The notes below the pieces were generated by a model. The model saw nothing but the letters and a program-made list of their open reading frames with translations. It was not told where the DNA came from and did no database searches. Positions 1-10,627 of a stretch of DNA of 64,000 bases are shown piece by piece (the first letter of the stretch is position 1; each line of letters begins with the position of its first letter). The DNA comes from Acanthococcus lagerstroemiae. Taxonomy: Eukaryota; Arthropoda; Insecta; Hemiptera; Eriococcidae. The translations under genes and the position numbers were made by a program. The stretch spans positions 34,741,312-34,805,311 of the forward strand of contig CM063113.1 in the NCBI GenBank assembly GCA_031841125.1, given 5' to 3'.

Positions 1-1526
1 TCCTGGGAGACGTCTAAAAAAAGCGAATTTCGCCAGGGGGACGATGCCCCATGCCCTTCGTCTGGCTACGGGCGTGCTTCCCACGTTTTTTAGTATCCCA
101 GAACCATGATACCTTACTGCTTTGCCAATTGACTGATAGCATTTATTTCACGCATACGGCGTCGACCGAATAAGACAGAATCGTATTTTCTGCATTTTGC
201 TGACGCAACGAACGCATAATTAATGCGGTGCGGCAGTGCGGTGTGCCCAGGTATGCAGGTATTACCGCATTTCGAAACGAAATCGAATCTGGTCGACGAC
301 ATTCGTCGCATGTCGTCTAAAATGGCGCGGATTAATTCGATGACCAGGTGATCTATATTTGGCGGAATTGACCTTCAACCTACGGGCGCGTGGAATTCTC
401 ACTTTCGTCGACTAAGCGCAATAAAGATCAGCGATTTCCAGGTACGCGGACGATTGACGCGCGCAAACCGCGACAGTTTAATGCTGGAGTAAACAAGAAA
501 CCGGTTCGCGGCGTCCCCACCCCTTGGAAATGGCATTTTTCGTATTTGGCCGCGAAGATGTTCTTACTGTTCCAGAATCATTTTCATTTCAGCGAGTAAT
601 CACAGTTTAATTATGTAAGATCGTGGATTCGGATGCAGCGAACAGAAAAACATCGTAATCGTCAGTCATGTGAAAAGTGTCGGTTTTTCTAACCATTAGC
701 TTTTTTTTTTTTTTTTTGTGGTGAAGTATTTCGCACCGTTTTAGCACACACGTTTGTGCCACTCGAAACGTCCACAATGATGAGTAAGTGAAAAATGGTT
801 TTTTCTCGGAGCAAAATAAAATCAATTCGTATTCCCATCATGCGGGAAAATTGTACTCGACGAGGGACAGCAGAAAGGGAGTCTAAAAGTATAATGTGAA
901 AATACAAGCAACATTTTTGTCTGGTTCAAAAGTCCAATAATTGTGGCAAATCGAATTCAGAGATCCTCGTTTTACCGACGAATAGTGCAAAAAGTACCGG
1001 AGGATGATATCGGTGATGGTTTGCTCCTTTTTGCTCAAGAAGACGAGAGATTTCTAGTGAATCGGTTCCTACTTCTCACCAGCCATGGATTTCCCAATAG
1101 GAACATTAGGCAAGTGCCTCGGGCGGCAGATTTTGAGGAACGGCAGATTTTTGTACAAGAACAGCGGGAAAAGGGAGGAAATTCGGAAAAAGAGAACTAG
1201 AAGATGAGACAGAGAGGGAAAAGGAAAATATTTGTTGAAGTTCCAGAAAACACAACTGGAAAATAATTATCAATATTTGACCTGCAGCTCATTAGGAGGA
1301 TGTGGAGTGGAGGAGTGAGAGGGACATGTCGTTGAGTACCTGTAGCGGCTCAGCTTCTAAATCCACAGCTGCTTCTCACAGCAGTTTTCAAGTAAAAAAC
1401 CTTGTGTAGAAATTGAAAATAGGCCCACCTCTATAGAGGTATCATTTTTTCAAATTTGTCGATCCCTTACCGTCTACAGAAGAAACACGTTCATCAAATG
1501 GCTCGCATTTTCGAAGAAATTGCTGT
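1..1526. other. Intergenic sequence, no supported gene
   Basis: No gene with recognisable family features was found. There is a T-run near 702-717. A short open frame at 943-1200 (+) encodes a charged peptide, but its 3' part (about 1105-1235) recurs at 16095-16215 next to a LINE relic, so it is better read as part of a dispersed repeat than as a gene. Confidence 0.5.
1105..1235 (+). repeat. Dispersed repeat, copy A
   Basis: The stretch containing GAGGAACGGCAGATTTTTGT, a run rich in GGAAATTCG and a GAGACAGAGAGGGAAAA tail is repeated in diverged form at 16095-16215. In this copy it can be read as a charged peptide (residues ADFEERQ, then EQREKGGN) ending in a stop at 1198-1200. In the other copy the frame is broken. 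It may be a LINE 3' region or an ORF1 remnant. Function unknown. Confidence 0.55.
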
Positions 1527-1709
1527 AATAGAATCATAGGCGCCGACTTGGCACTTTTTGAGGGGCTAGCCCCCCCCCCCATGAAAACTTTGGAGGGGCG
1601 ACGCTCCCCCCAATATTTTCAACTCGAAAATGGAAAAAATACAAAAAATTTTACCATCATTCTGTCCCCCCCCCCATATTTTCCATAAGTCGGCGCCTAT
1701 GAATAGAAT
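1527..1709. mobile_element. hAT-type MITE with exact 8-bp target duplication
   Basis: The element body is 1535-1701 (167 bp). It starts CATAGGCGCCGACTT and ends with the inverse, AAGTCGGCGCCTATG, a perfect 15-bp terminal inverted repeat. It is flanked on both sides by AATAGAAT (1527-1534 and 1702-1709), an exact 8-bp duplication as hAT transposases make. The interior is C-rich with two long C-runs and has no coding capacity. Confidence 0.85.
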
Positions 1710-3740
1710 GTTATTTTGGTCAACCTGAAGAGTAAAGACGTTCAACAGTGGTGGATCCAGGAAGCAATCCTGAGGAGGGGCAGTAAGAATTTGATCGTAC
1801 TTTTCGAAGATGCTGTTACATTTCTTAAATCAGAGATTTTCGACTGAATGGAGCCACTTAAGAGGGAAGGGATGCAAACGAAAGCGTTGCTCCTGGCGCC
1901 TCGATTTGACCACCTTCTAGGCAAGAAGAAAAGAGGAACTCCATTGACCTCCTGATGGAAAATCCGTTGTCAACCCTCCACTTGCTAAAATTTGCTCCTT
2001 CTAAAATTTGATTTGCCTCCCTCCCACCCTCTTCATGCATGAGACTAAACAATGCTGCATCTAAATAACAATTTTCAGGATGTTTGTAACATTCATCACA
2101 ATACTATCCAATTAGTTTCCTCGAGGAAGACAGGAAAGAGCAGTCCATAAGACTCTTCAGTCTTCCATACTCATGTAAGAATCTTTCAGTTTATTCCGAG
2201 CTTGTATAAAACTGTATAACAATTTTCCAAATTTGCTTAAAACTCCCGTACACTGTTTAAAATTATAAGTCACTATGATTCTTCCAGACTCGATTATAGC
2301 TCTCGAAACACGATCGAAACTTTTTACGTTAAAATTCTTTAAGACTGCGTACAAAACTGATTCATAAAACTAACGAAGACTTATTAATACACATTCACGC
2401 TTCTCTTAGATTTTTTGAAGACTGTTAGGCTCTAGTTTGAGAAACGCTAACTGATCAAGACTCGTTCGAGACGTTTTACTTCACTTTCGGACTTTATTAT
2501 GACTTTTCAAAATTTATGAAGATTCTACCGTACTGCTTGAAAACAGACGCTTCTTGCAAACTCTTTTTCAAGTTTCGTTTAAACTGTTCAGAAGAAGGGA
2601 GGGGGGGTATCTCAAAAAAAAAACTTCGACTTTTTGAAGGTCTCGCCCCAGGATTGGTGCTATATCGGGTAAATAGAACCCGTTCCGAAAGGTTTTGAAG
2701 AAAAGAAAATTGAAAGGTGATCCGGGGGCCTCAAAGTCACTTGTGGGAAAATGCTTGTAAAATGCATCACTTTTTATCATAAAATGTTCTGTGAAGTATG
2801 AAAAATGGCCTAAAATAGTTCTGGGTTTGAATATTGTTTAATTTCGCAAAGGAGACGTGTCACATGAAAAAGAGCCGACATTTGGGGTAAATAACTGCCC
2901 CCACCCAGAAGTTCTTCAAGAAGCATATTTACAAAAAAATATGATGAACTCACGATTTTTTCTTCTTGAAACAGGTCGTGCTATCTCCTAGACGTACCTT
3001 ACTCCTCTTCCTCTCAAAAGTTCACCCCTCCTTACTTTCTTCTCGCCTATCCTTCCATTCACCTCGGCGTTTATCTGATTCAAGATTATATCGGACCACA
3101 ACTGCACTTTTGAAAAACTTTTTCTACACTGACATCTTGAAAGACATCCATTGCGCACCCAAACTTGTTTTTAAAGCACTCTCCAAGTATTCGTGCTGCG
3201 TATTATATTCCTACCATTGAAATAAGTATTTCCCAGTGTTTTGGAGGAGGGGAGACGGAAGGGCTTTCTAGAAGAGCCATATATGAAAACCCGATCGAAA
3301 GGCCTCATCATATGTAGTTTTTTTTTTCGTATTCAGTCGTGTTAATTTACATACATTGTTAAAATTGCATATTATCATGCTGTTGTGCCAGAGAAAAAAA
3401 CGAATAATACTTGAACGAAACAAAAAAACTGAACCGCTTCGGTACGTATTTGTGGAAAACCATAGAAAAAAATCTGGAGTCCTCTTGGATAAGTCCAGGC
3501 CTGGGTGTTTGAACCCCCAAAACACGTCCGTCAGTACGGCCCTGAATAAAGGGCGGATGAGCGCTAAAATTATTACCGTGCATTCGGAATGGTGCACGTA
3601 AGAGTTTTGTCTCCCCCCCCCCCATACACATATAAATTAAATTGACGTTTTTAATAACTTGTATTTATAACTGAGAACACCAAGAAAAATGTTTAAAAAA
3701 TTATAATGTAATGATGAAAATTATTTAAAAAACGTGTCGG
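1710..3740. other. Intergenic sequence with degenerate repeats
   Basis: No gene recognised. At 1747 a hAT-like end (CAGTGGTGGATCCAGGAAGC) occurs without a detectable partner. About 2140-2560 is a degenerate short-motif repeat based on AAGACT-C/T-GTT, also seen near 8.8, 23.4-24.1, 24.6, 51.9 and 63.8 kb. About 3600-3620 carries a C-run. The open frames here have no family signal. Confidence 0.5.
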
Positions 3741-6044
3741 AAGTTAGAAAATATAGGGAAAGACTGGCAGAAAGGTGAAAGGTTACAGGGGGTGGATTTT
3801 TATATCAACAAAAATATCAAAAATAATGTTGGGGAAATTGAAATAATATCTGAAATAATATGCCTACTAAGACGGAAAACAGATGAAAAGACAAAAATGC
3901 TAATCTTGCAAGTGTATATGCACCTATAGCCGGAGCAAAGAAGGCAGAAGCAGATAAATTTTACGACGAGCTGGAGGCAGCAATTCAAAAAGAGAAGGAA
4001 TACTATCAGGTAATAATGGGGGACTTTAACGCAAAAGTAGGAGGAGGGCTAATCCAAAAAACTGCGGCCCATCTGGTGTGAGGGAGAGAAACGACGGGGG
4101 GAAAAATTAGTTGAAATTGCCCAAAAATTTAACTTATGTACAGCAAACACTTTTTACAAGAAAAAAAAGTTAAAAGGAAATGGACATGGATATTGCCAGA
4201 CGGGAAAACTAAAAATGAGACTGACCACCTACTAATAAATGACCTGTCAGTAGTTAAAGATGTAACAACACTCAAAATTTGGCTTCTCATCAGACTACCG
4301 TATATCACGCTGTAAATTGAGCATCCCGCAGAGAGTCCAGTATAAAAATCACAGGAAGGGTAAAGGGAGAGGAAGGCGGATCATCCCAGTCAGAAAGAAA
4401 GCGGATGCACGCCAGAAACTAAAATCAGTGCTAGCGGAAATGAAAGTCGAGGAAAATTTCTACGACAGTATGGTCCAAGCATTAAAAAACAGGGTTGAAG
4501 AATTTAGAGTGACGAGGGCTAAAGAGAAAACCTGGGATAAGCTTTCAAAACAGACTCTCGAGTCAGGAAGAATAACCATTGGGCAAATAGAAATAAAACA
4601 CCATTGGACAAAACTGAGCTAACTAAAATACAAAAATTGGTGAAGAAAAATGTTAGAGAAGATATTAAAAAATATTATTAGGAAAAATTCAAGATATTTC
4701 GGAAGAAAGTTGGTCCACTAAAAAAGTTAGGCTCGCACTCGGTGGCGAGAGAGACGTTATGCTGAAGCTAAAAGATCAGACAGGAAAAGTGACTCAAAAT
4801 CAAGAAGAAATTGTAGAGGCAGCAGCAAGTTTTTACGAGGTCTTTTACCGCGAGCGAAACGAGCTAACAAAAATGACAAAAACTGGAGGGTAGGGTGAAA
4901 GGAGAAAGGAATCCCGGAAATAATGGAGAAAGAAGTGGATAGACTGAAAAATGACATAGTCCCAGGACCGGATGGAATTACGAACGAAATGCTGAAAAGT
5001 TTTGGCGATCAGAGAGTGCCACACCTGGCTAAAATATTTAACAAAATTCTAATTATGAAAATATGTCCAAAACTGTGGAACTAGGTTGAAATAATATTAT
5101 TTTTCCAAAAAGTGGGTGGAGGAACTCATTGAAAATTACAGGTCAATATGCTTAACATCGAACATCTGTAAAGTATTTATAACAGTCTTAAAAAGACGTA
5201 TGTGTAACCATTTGGATTCAAATCATCAGGGGAATGAACCTGCGGGATTCAGAAAAGGCTTCTCAACTGTAGAGAATATTTTCGTTGTGAACCAAATTAT
5301 TGAAAAAACACACGAATATGATCTGGAAATTGAAATGCTTTGCATAGGCTTTCATAAGGCATTTGATTCAGTGGATCATAAATATATGCTAAAAGCACTG
5401 GAAAATAAGGGAATTAAAAGTGGGTTTATTAAAGTTATACAGAATTGCTATGCAAATTCGAGTGCAAGAGCCAGCCTTAAAAGGGAGGAAATTTAAAATT
5501 GGGAGGGGGGTTTGACAAAGGGATACCATGTCGCCAAACCTCTTCAACTGCATTCTGGAAGGAGTATTTCGTAATCTGAAGTGGAAAAGAAGAGGACTAA
5601 AAATAAATGGAGAATTTCTAAGTAATTTAAGGTACGCAAACGATATTATCTTTTATTTGCAGAGAATAGTAAGGAGTTGAAGAAAATGGCAGAAGAGCTA
5701 TTGAGGGAATGCAAAAAAGCTGGCCTCAAGCTGAATGGTAGCAAATCAAAAATAATCGGAAGAGGGGAAAGGAAAAATCTGATAATCGATGGGCAAGCGA
5801 TAGAAGAAGTAACAGAAATCGAATATCTGTGGGACAGGTTATTAGTTTTGAAGAAAGAGATAACAAAAAAGTTATGAGGCGTATTAAAAAGGGGTGGAAC
5901 AACTTCTGGGCATTAAAATCTATTTTTTGCCGGAATTTCAACACCGTACTAAATAGCTCAACGGTACCAGCCCTCAAGTATGGAGCGCAAACCTGGTCCC
6001 TTACAGGAAAGCAAATGGTGAAGCTACAAATTACGTTCAGATCT

Positions 6045-6319
6045 ATGTTGAGCAGGGCCTGATTTAGGCACTTGCGGGCCCGGGGCCCAAATTTTGTGTG
6101 GGCTCCCAAAATTTTTTTTTTAAGCAACATTGATCATCATTTTCATTATTATTATTATTATTATTAATAATATCGCCATTATTATTAGGTATTTTATATT
6201 GTACGTGAGCGTACGTAGCGTGCGCGTCTGTACAAGCATGTAATGAAAAATGTGCGGGCCCCCAATTTGTGCGGGCCCGGGGCCCCCTGGCCCTTCCTAA
6301 ATCTGACCCTGATGTTGAG
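6045..6319. mobile_element. hAT-type MITE nested in LINE relic 1, exact 8-bp TSD
   Basis: The body is 6053-6311 (259 bp). The ends are CAGGGCCTGATTTAGGCA and, inverted, CAGGGTCAGATTTAGGAA (15 of 18 match). The flanks are ATGTTGAG at 6045-6052 and 6312-6319, an exact 8-bp duplication. Removing the insert rejoins the LINE sequence. The interior has GGGCCCGGGG-type blocks at both ends and an ATT microsatellite near 6140-6170. It has no open frame and depends on a transposase encoded elsewhere. Confidence 0.9.
6140..6172. repeat. (ATT)n microsatellite
   Basis: A run of about eight to nine ATT units inside the hAT MITE. Confidence 0.85.
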
Positions 6320-6639
6320 GAAACTTCTTGGACCGCGACGGGCAGACAAAATCATAAATGCAAAACTATACGAAATGGTTGGAGGCGGGGATATAGGATA
6401 TAATGTCTAACAATTAAAGCGGAAATATGTGGGGCATCTGGCGAGGACGGATAGCAACAGATGGGGAATAAAAGAACTCAACTGGATACGCTGCAGCCAG
6501 TAACTAGATAGAGATGAGCTCATCAGAGAACTGGGGCCCCGGGGGGCAAAGATTAGCGCAGGATAAAAGAAAATGGAGAAGCTACGTGAAGGCGTAGGCC
6601 CAAAAATGGGCGGAGGTACTCACACACGTTTGATCGACA

Positions 6640-8265
6640 ATCGGCGCAAAATGTGCCTGCCCATTAAAATTTTTCAATCACTTTATTTCTCTTTAAATTG
6701 ATCAGCACTGCCGCACGTTTTTCGATTGTCGTCGCAACATACGCTCATTTTATTTTCGTAAGTATTTTATAAACGCATACTTTTTTTCTTCAACGTACCG
6801 GCGCCGCAGCGTCAAAATGGCGACGGCGCACCGGGCATTTGCCCGAATTGCCCTATAGCCCATCCGCCCCTGCCTGAATATTACATATACTGAAACAAAA
6901 GGAATTTTTATTATGCTAATTAATTTTTTTGTACGTGTACATTGCATTGCGTAAGTCTTTTTGCTCGTACAAAAAAAGGAAATGGGCCCCTAAGTCCCTA
7001 TTCCTGGTACAATTTTTTGCCTCAGCCTGCGCCTGTTGGGACAATTCCCCTCCATTTGTGCTTCAAGGACGCAAACAAAAAGATTTTCAGAGGGCTTCGG
7101 GCATTGAGTTTTCACATTTTTTTCAAACCGAGTTGCGTCAGATACAGACGCAATAACATTTCTATTTTGTGAAATGCGCTACTGGATGTACCCGTGCAGC
7201 TCGTACATGTACCTAGATCTGTTACATCGATGTTTTATTCGCCATTCGCATGCAGTAGTACAACTCTTTTCCCGCAGACTTTCTTCGCCGTTTCTCACTT
7301 TTCGGTTGTTCAACCGCTTCCATTATTTCTCAACTACCAGAGGAGTGAAATAAGGCAACCTTCGTTTGTCTACAAATCATAAATCATAATATTGAGACGA
7401 GTACCTGCTAGATGAACTAAAATTTACTGTACTCTGTCGATCGGTTGGCGAACCAGCCACTCTGATTTTTCAAGTTTTCAACTCGATTAAAATTGGAGAA
7501 AATAATAATCGTAATACCTATAAACGCATGTATCGAGCATTTAAATAACGTAGAAATTATATAACGGTTTATTTCCGCTCCTAGTAACAATTCGTTACAT
7601 CCTGCGCAACACCCGCTCGTGATTACTTATCGGAGCAAGACACCGGCTGAAAATTTACAACTGAACTGTGTATAGTGATGCTCAACACCTCGACTGAACA
7701 GAGTCATTGAAATGTGATTTTCTCTAAATCCCAACAATTGAGCGACCATTTTAATCCTATGGAAATTACGAAATCTCGAGGCTACGTAGCCTGTATTAAG
7801 ATTTATAAGAATATGCTCGTGGAACTCTCCGTGGATCTAAATCTGTCGGACTGACAGAGATGTTATAATTTTGGTACACGCCCGAATGAAAATTGTGAAG
7901 TTGATAAACGGGTTATTCCCCAGAAACTAAGAATATTTTGTTCCCAGCAAATTTCGAACCGAACTTTCGACTTTTGGGAACCGGACAATTAATCGCCGGT
8001 GAATTCACCACGGAAAATTAAACACGGTCAAGTCATCGTGGGATAAATTCACCGTTGGAGAGTTCACCAAGAGGACCATTTGTAACGCACTCGTGAGACA
8101 AATCACCGAATGCGACGTGTAGTGCATTGCCAAATTCACCGCAAAATTAGGACTTGATGAAAAAATACAGCAAAAAAATTGTATTCGGAGCGAATAAGAA
8201 AGATTAGAGAAAAATAAATTCATAAGTATAAAATGATAAATGAGGTGCCAAATCGCGAATTTTAT
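6640..8265. other. Intergenic sequence, no supported gene
   Basis: Nothing coding was recognised. At about 6835-6875 a strand-reversed hAT-like end is visible (inverse reads CAGGGGCGGATGGGCTATAG) without a partner. About 7965-8165 contains several imperfect copies of the palindromic GGTGAATTCACC motif, which also occurs at 16740-16880. Confidence 0.45.
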
Positions 8266-8270
8266 ATGAG

Positions 8271-8352
8271 CAGTCGCGAATCCAGGAAGCAGTCCCGGGA
8301 GGAATAATTGAGAATATGAAAAAACTGAATGGTTTTACCCCGTCCTCCACCA
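8271..8352. mobile_element. Short hAT-like element, ends only
   Basis: The left end reads CAGTCGCGAATCCAGGAAGC and the right end, inverted, CAGTGGTGGAGGACGG. The left end resembles the solo end at 1747 (CAGTGGTGGATCCAGG). No matching flanking duplication was found, so this is an old or rearranged copy. Confidence 0.35.
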
Positions 8353-8372
8353 CTGAGAATCATCTTTATGGC

Positions 8373-8579
8373 CTCAAAATCAGCCCCGGATTAAGGCCGC
8401 CTACGAGCATTCGGGCCCTCCCAGCCGCCTAGCTTACAGCGTCGTGTCTGGCTGGTAGCATACGTCAACGTGCTGAAGACAAAAATGGTCAAAATTCAGC
8501 CGCCCCTCAAACTCGGCGGCTCGGCCGCTCCAAGCCGGTGCTTGTTATGCCTGTAGGTGAACCCGGAGCTGCTGAAAAT
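8373..8579. mobile_element. hAT-type MITE, TSD 7 of 8
   Basis: The body is 8381-8571 (191 bp). The ends are CAGCCCCGGATTAAGG and, inverted, CAGCTCCGGGTTCACC, so the first 12 bases differ at two positions. The flanks are CTCAAAAT (8373-8380) and CTGAAAAT (8572-8579), one mismatch in eight. The interior is GC-rich without a gene. Confidence 0.65.
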
Positions 8580-9850
8580 GGTCGGTGAATCAGCAGGAGA
8601 GTCCCAAATAGTTGGAGTTTAGAACCATTCCCGTCTCTGAATGTTTTCTTATTGAGAATCAAGTTGAAAATACCTTCCAACAACTGCTAGCAAATTTTTT
8701 CAGTTTCCCGCGGATTCTCGATTGAGCGACAATTTTTGAAGAATTTTTTACTATTATCCCAGTACCAAACAATTATCTACCCCCTCCCCGAGAGGTCATT
8801 AAAAAAGTATTTAAACCCTCCCAGACTTGTTCGAAATTGGCTAAAACTGTTCAAAATTCACTAACGATTTTCAATAACTCAGCTGAGCTTGACTGAGGCT
8901 GCTCCGAACTTCATCGAGATTTTTTGTTAATTCTTCCACGTTCATTTCAAACCTTTTAAGACTCGCTAAAACTAAGACTCGTCTCTTTTCACTTTGTAAT
9001 GAATCAACTTTCACATAGAGATGGCAGATCAGGGCCATGTTTTAAACAGTCGATTTTTCAACTATTTACACTGACTCAAAATCGATAATTCTTGGATGGT
9101 ATATTGGCAACACTATTAACTAAGTATTCCATTTAAAAAAATTTACCGCGATTACCGTGGTCCAGGGAGAATCTAGGTGCTCTACGCTGAGCTACTGGGC
9201 CACTGCATACTAACTCAACCGCAAAACTGGAAAAGTTCTAGCAAGAGTTCGTTTTTGGGCCACACCATACAACCGCACAATTTTTACTGCAAACAGACAC
9301 CACCCCCCGCCTGCGACATAAATTAGACCTTGGACACCTTAACACAGGATTCCGCATTATAAAAAAATGTAATTTTCATTTAAAACATCTTACAATTAAA
9401 TTTTTTCAAAAAAAGCGACCCGATTTGGAATTCGTATTTGAAAAAGAAAAGGTCAAATTTCAGGCCGTAATCGGGGTTGGATCACAAATCTGATCACGGA
9501 ACCAAAAACCTTCCTTTTGATTCTGTATTCGATTTTCTAAGTTGGATCAATTTCGCTCATCTGAATAGCTCAACTTTCAACGGTTTAAGACCCATTGCAG
9601 TTTTGGAGATCAAATTACAATGTAGGAGCTCGAATTGAAGTCGATCAGAAATTTTGTTAGATTTTCGGAATCAGCGACTCGAAGAAACATTTTTCCGATA
9701 CTTTGTTCAATATTTTCAGCGAAGTCGATTTGACGAGGACAAGTCGAATTAGGGCCCTGGGGTCAGTTCGAAATACGTGTACCTATATGATTTCGTAGCC
9801 TAATAAAAATTGCCTATAAATGCATTACGCGGCTGTGTAGGGTGCTAAAG
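8580..9850. other. Intergenic sequence, no supported gene
   Basis: A degenerate AAGACT/GACTCG-type repeat lies at about 8810-9000. At 9155-9215 the - strand contains a short tRNA-like head (TAGCTCAGCGTAGAGCACCT) without a convincing T-arm. Otherwise nothing was recognised. Confidence 0.45.
9160..9215 (-). repeat. Partial tRNA-like sequence (possible SINE head)
   Basis: On the - strand, GTGGCCCAGTAGCTCAGCGT continues with AGAGCACCTAGATTC. This resembles a D-arm with an A-box, with GCTC/GAGC able to pair. The T-arm and B-box expected about 35 bases later are not visible, so it is not a functional tRNA. It may be a tRNA-derived repeat fragment. Confidence 0.3.
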
Positions 9851-10320
9851 TAGGCTGTTGAGATTTCGTGCCGGGGGGCAGGAAATTTCTATCAACAACA
9901 CGGCTGTAGAGTGCAGTCGCGCAGAGCGCAGCAAAAATCAAGATCAACATGACTGGAAGAAAAATAAATATCCATGGAAATGTCAACCACTAAACTGAAT
10001 TGTTACCATGAAGAGCTAAATCGTACGGACTGGCTTCGTGTCGGGAGGCATGGAAATTTCTATCAACAACACGGCTGCAGATTGTAAATGTCAACCACTG
10101 AATTCGTGTCAAAGGAGCGTTACGGATTTCGCTCAACTAATATACTCAGTAGTAAAAGCACATAAAATGCTAAAATAAATTTCCATGGAAATGTCAACCA
10201 CTGAATTCGTGTCGGGGAGCGTGCGGAGCGTGTCGGTGGACCGTTACGGGGGGAACGTTATGGTTTTTTCTCAAGTATATCCAGTAGTAAAAGCATATAA
10301 AATTCGGACTCGGCACCATT
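9850..10320 (+). repeat. Diverged tandem array, left flank of the foldback element
   Basis: Recurring blocks are visible: GAAATTTCTATCAACAACAC twice, CATGGAAATGTCAACCACT about three times, TGAATTCGTGTC twice, and a GTTACGG...CTCAA...CAGTAGTAAAAGCA block twice. The same last block appears again at about 14020-14095, just after the 3.3 kb foldback element. The array was probably interrupted by that insertion. Confidence 0.6.
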
Positions 10321-10627
10321 CAACAGCAAAATAAGTGACATCTACCGGATTTCACGAGAACTAATTCTAATCGGGATAAGAATCTTATTTTCAACGTTCC
10401 GAGTCAGATTTATTCGTATAATTTCAATTTGCGTGGTGAAATAATTTATATTTCAATATGCTCTCCTGTAACAAGCATTATTTTCGTAATATTCAGTAAA
10501 AAAACAACATCTGAATTAAGGAAACAACTAAGCAAAACAAAATTTGAATCAAACCATACGACGCGCATCAATTTGATCCCGGTTAGACTTATCACCGTAC
10601 ACGAATATAAACCTTTGACTATATCTA

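Larger units (their letters stand above)
3800..6640 (+). mobile_element. RTE-like LINE relic 1 (endonuclease + reverse transcriptase)
   Basis: Fragments of one non-LTR retrotransposon polyprotein lie in order on the + strand. The endonuclease appears at about 3913-4050 (VYAPIAGAKKAEADKFYDEL, then MGDFNAKVGG), followed by a TKNETDHLLINDL-like segment near 4200. The reverse transcriptase runs from about 4960 (PGPDGITNEMLKS) through AGFRKGFSTVENIF and the motif A region GFHKAFDSVDH (5116-5496) to YANDIIF near 5640. The C-terminal region (RKYVGHLART) lies near 6430. Many stops and frameshifts break it. The motif A aspartate is glycine and YADD has become YAND, so it is inactive. A hAT MITE interrupts it at 6053-6311. 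The architecture fits RTE-type elements. Confidence 0.8.

Noticed and set aside
3470..3545. hAT-like right end (inverse CAGGGCCGTACTGACGG)
   Set aside because: No left partner and no target duplication could be found, so no element is called.
9160..9215. tRNA gene on the - strand
   Set aside because: Only the D-arm-like part is present. There is no T-arm or acceptor pairing, so it is listed only as a possible SINE fragment.
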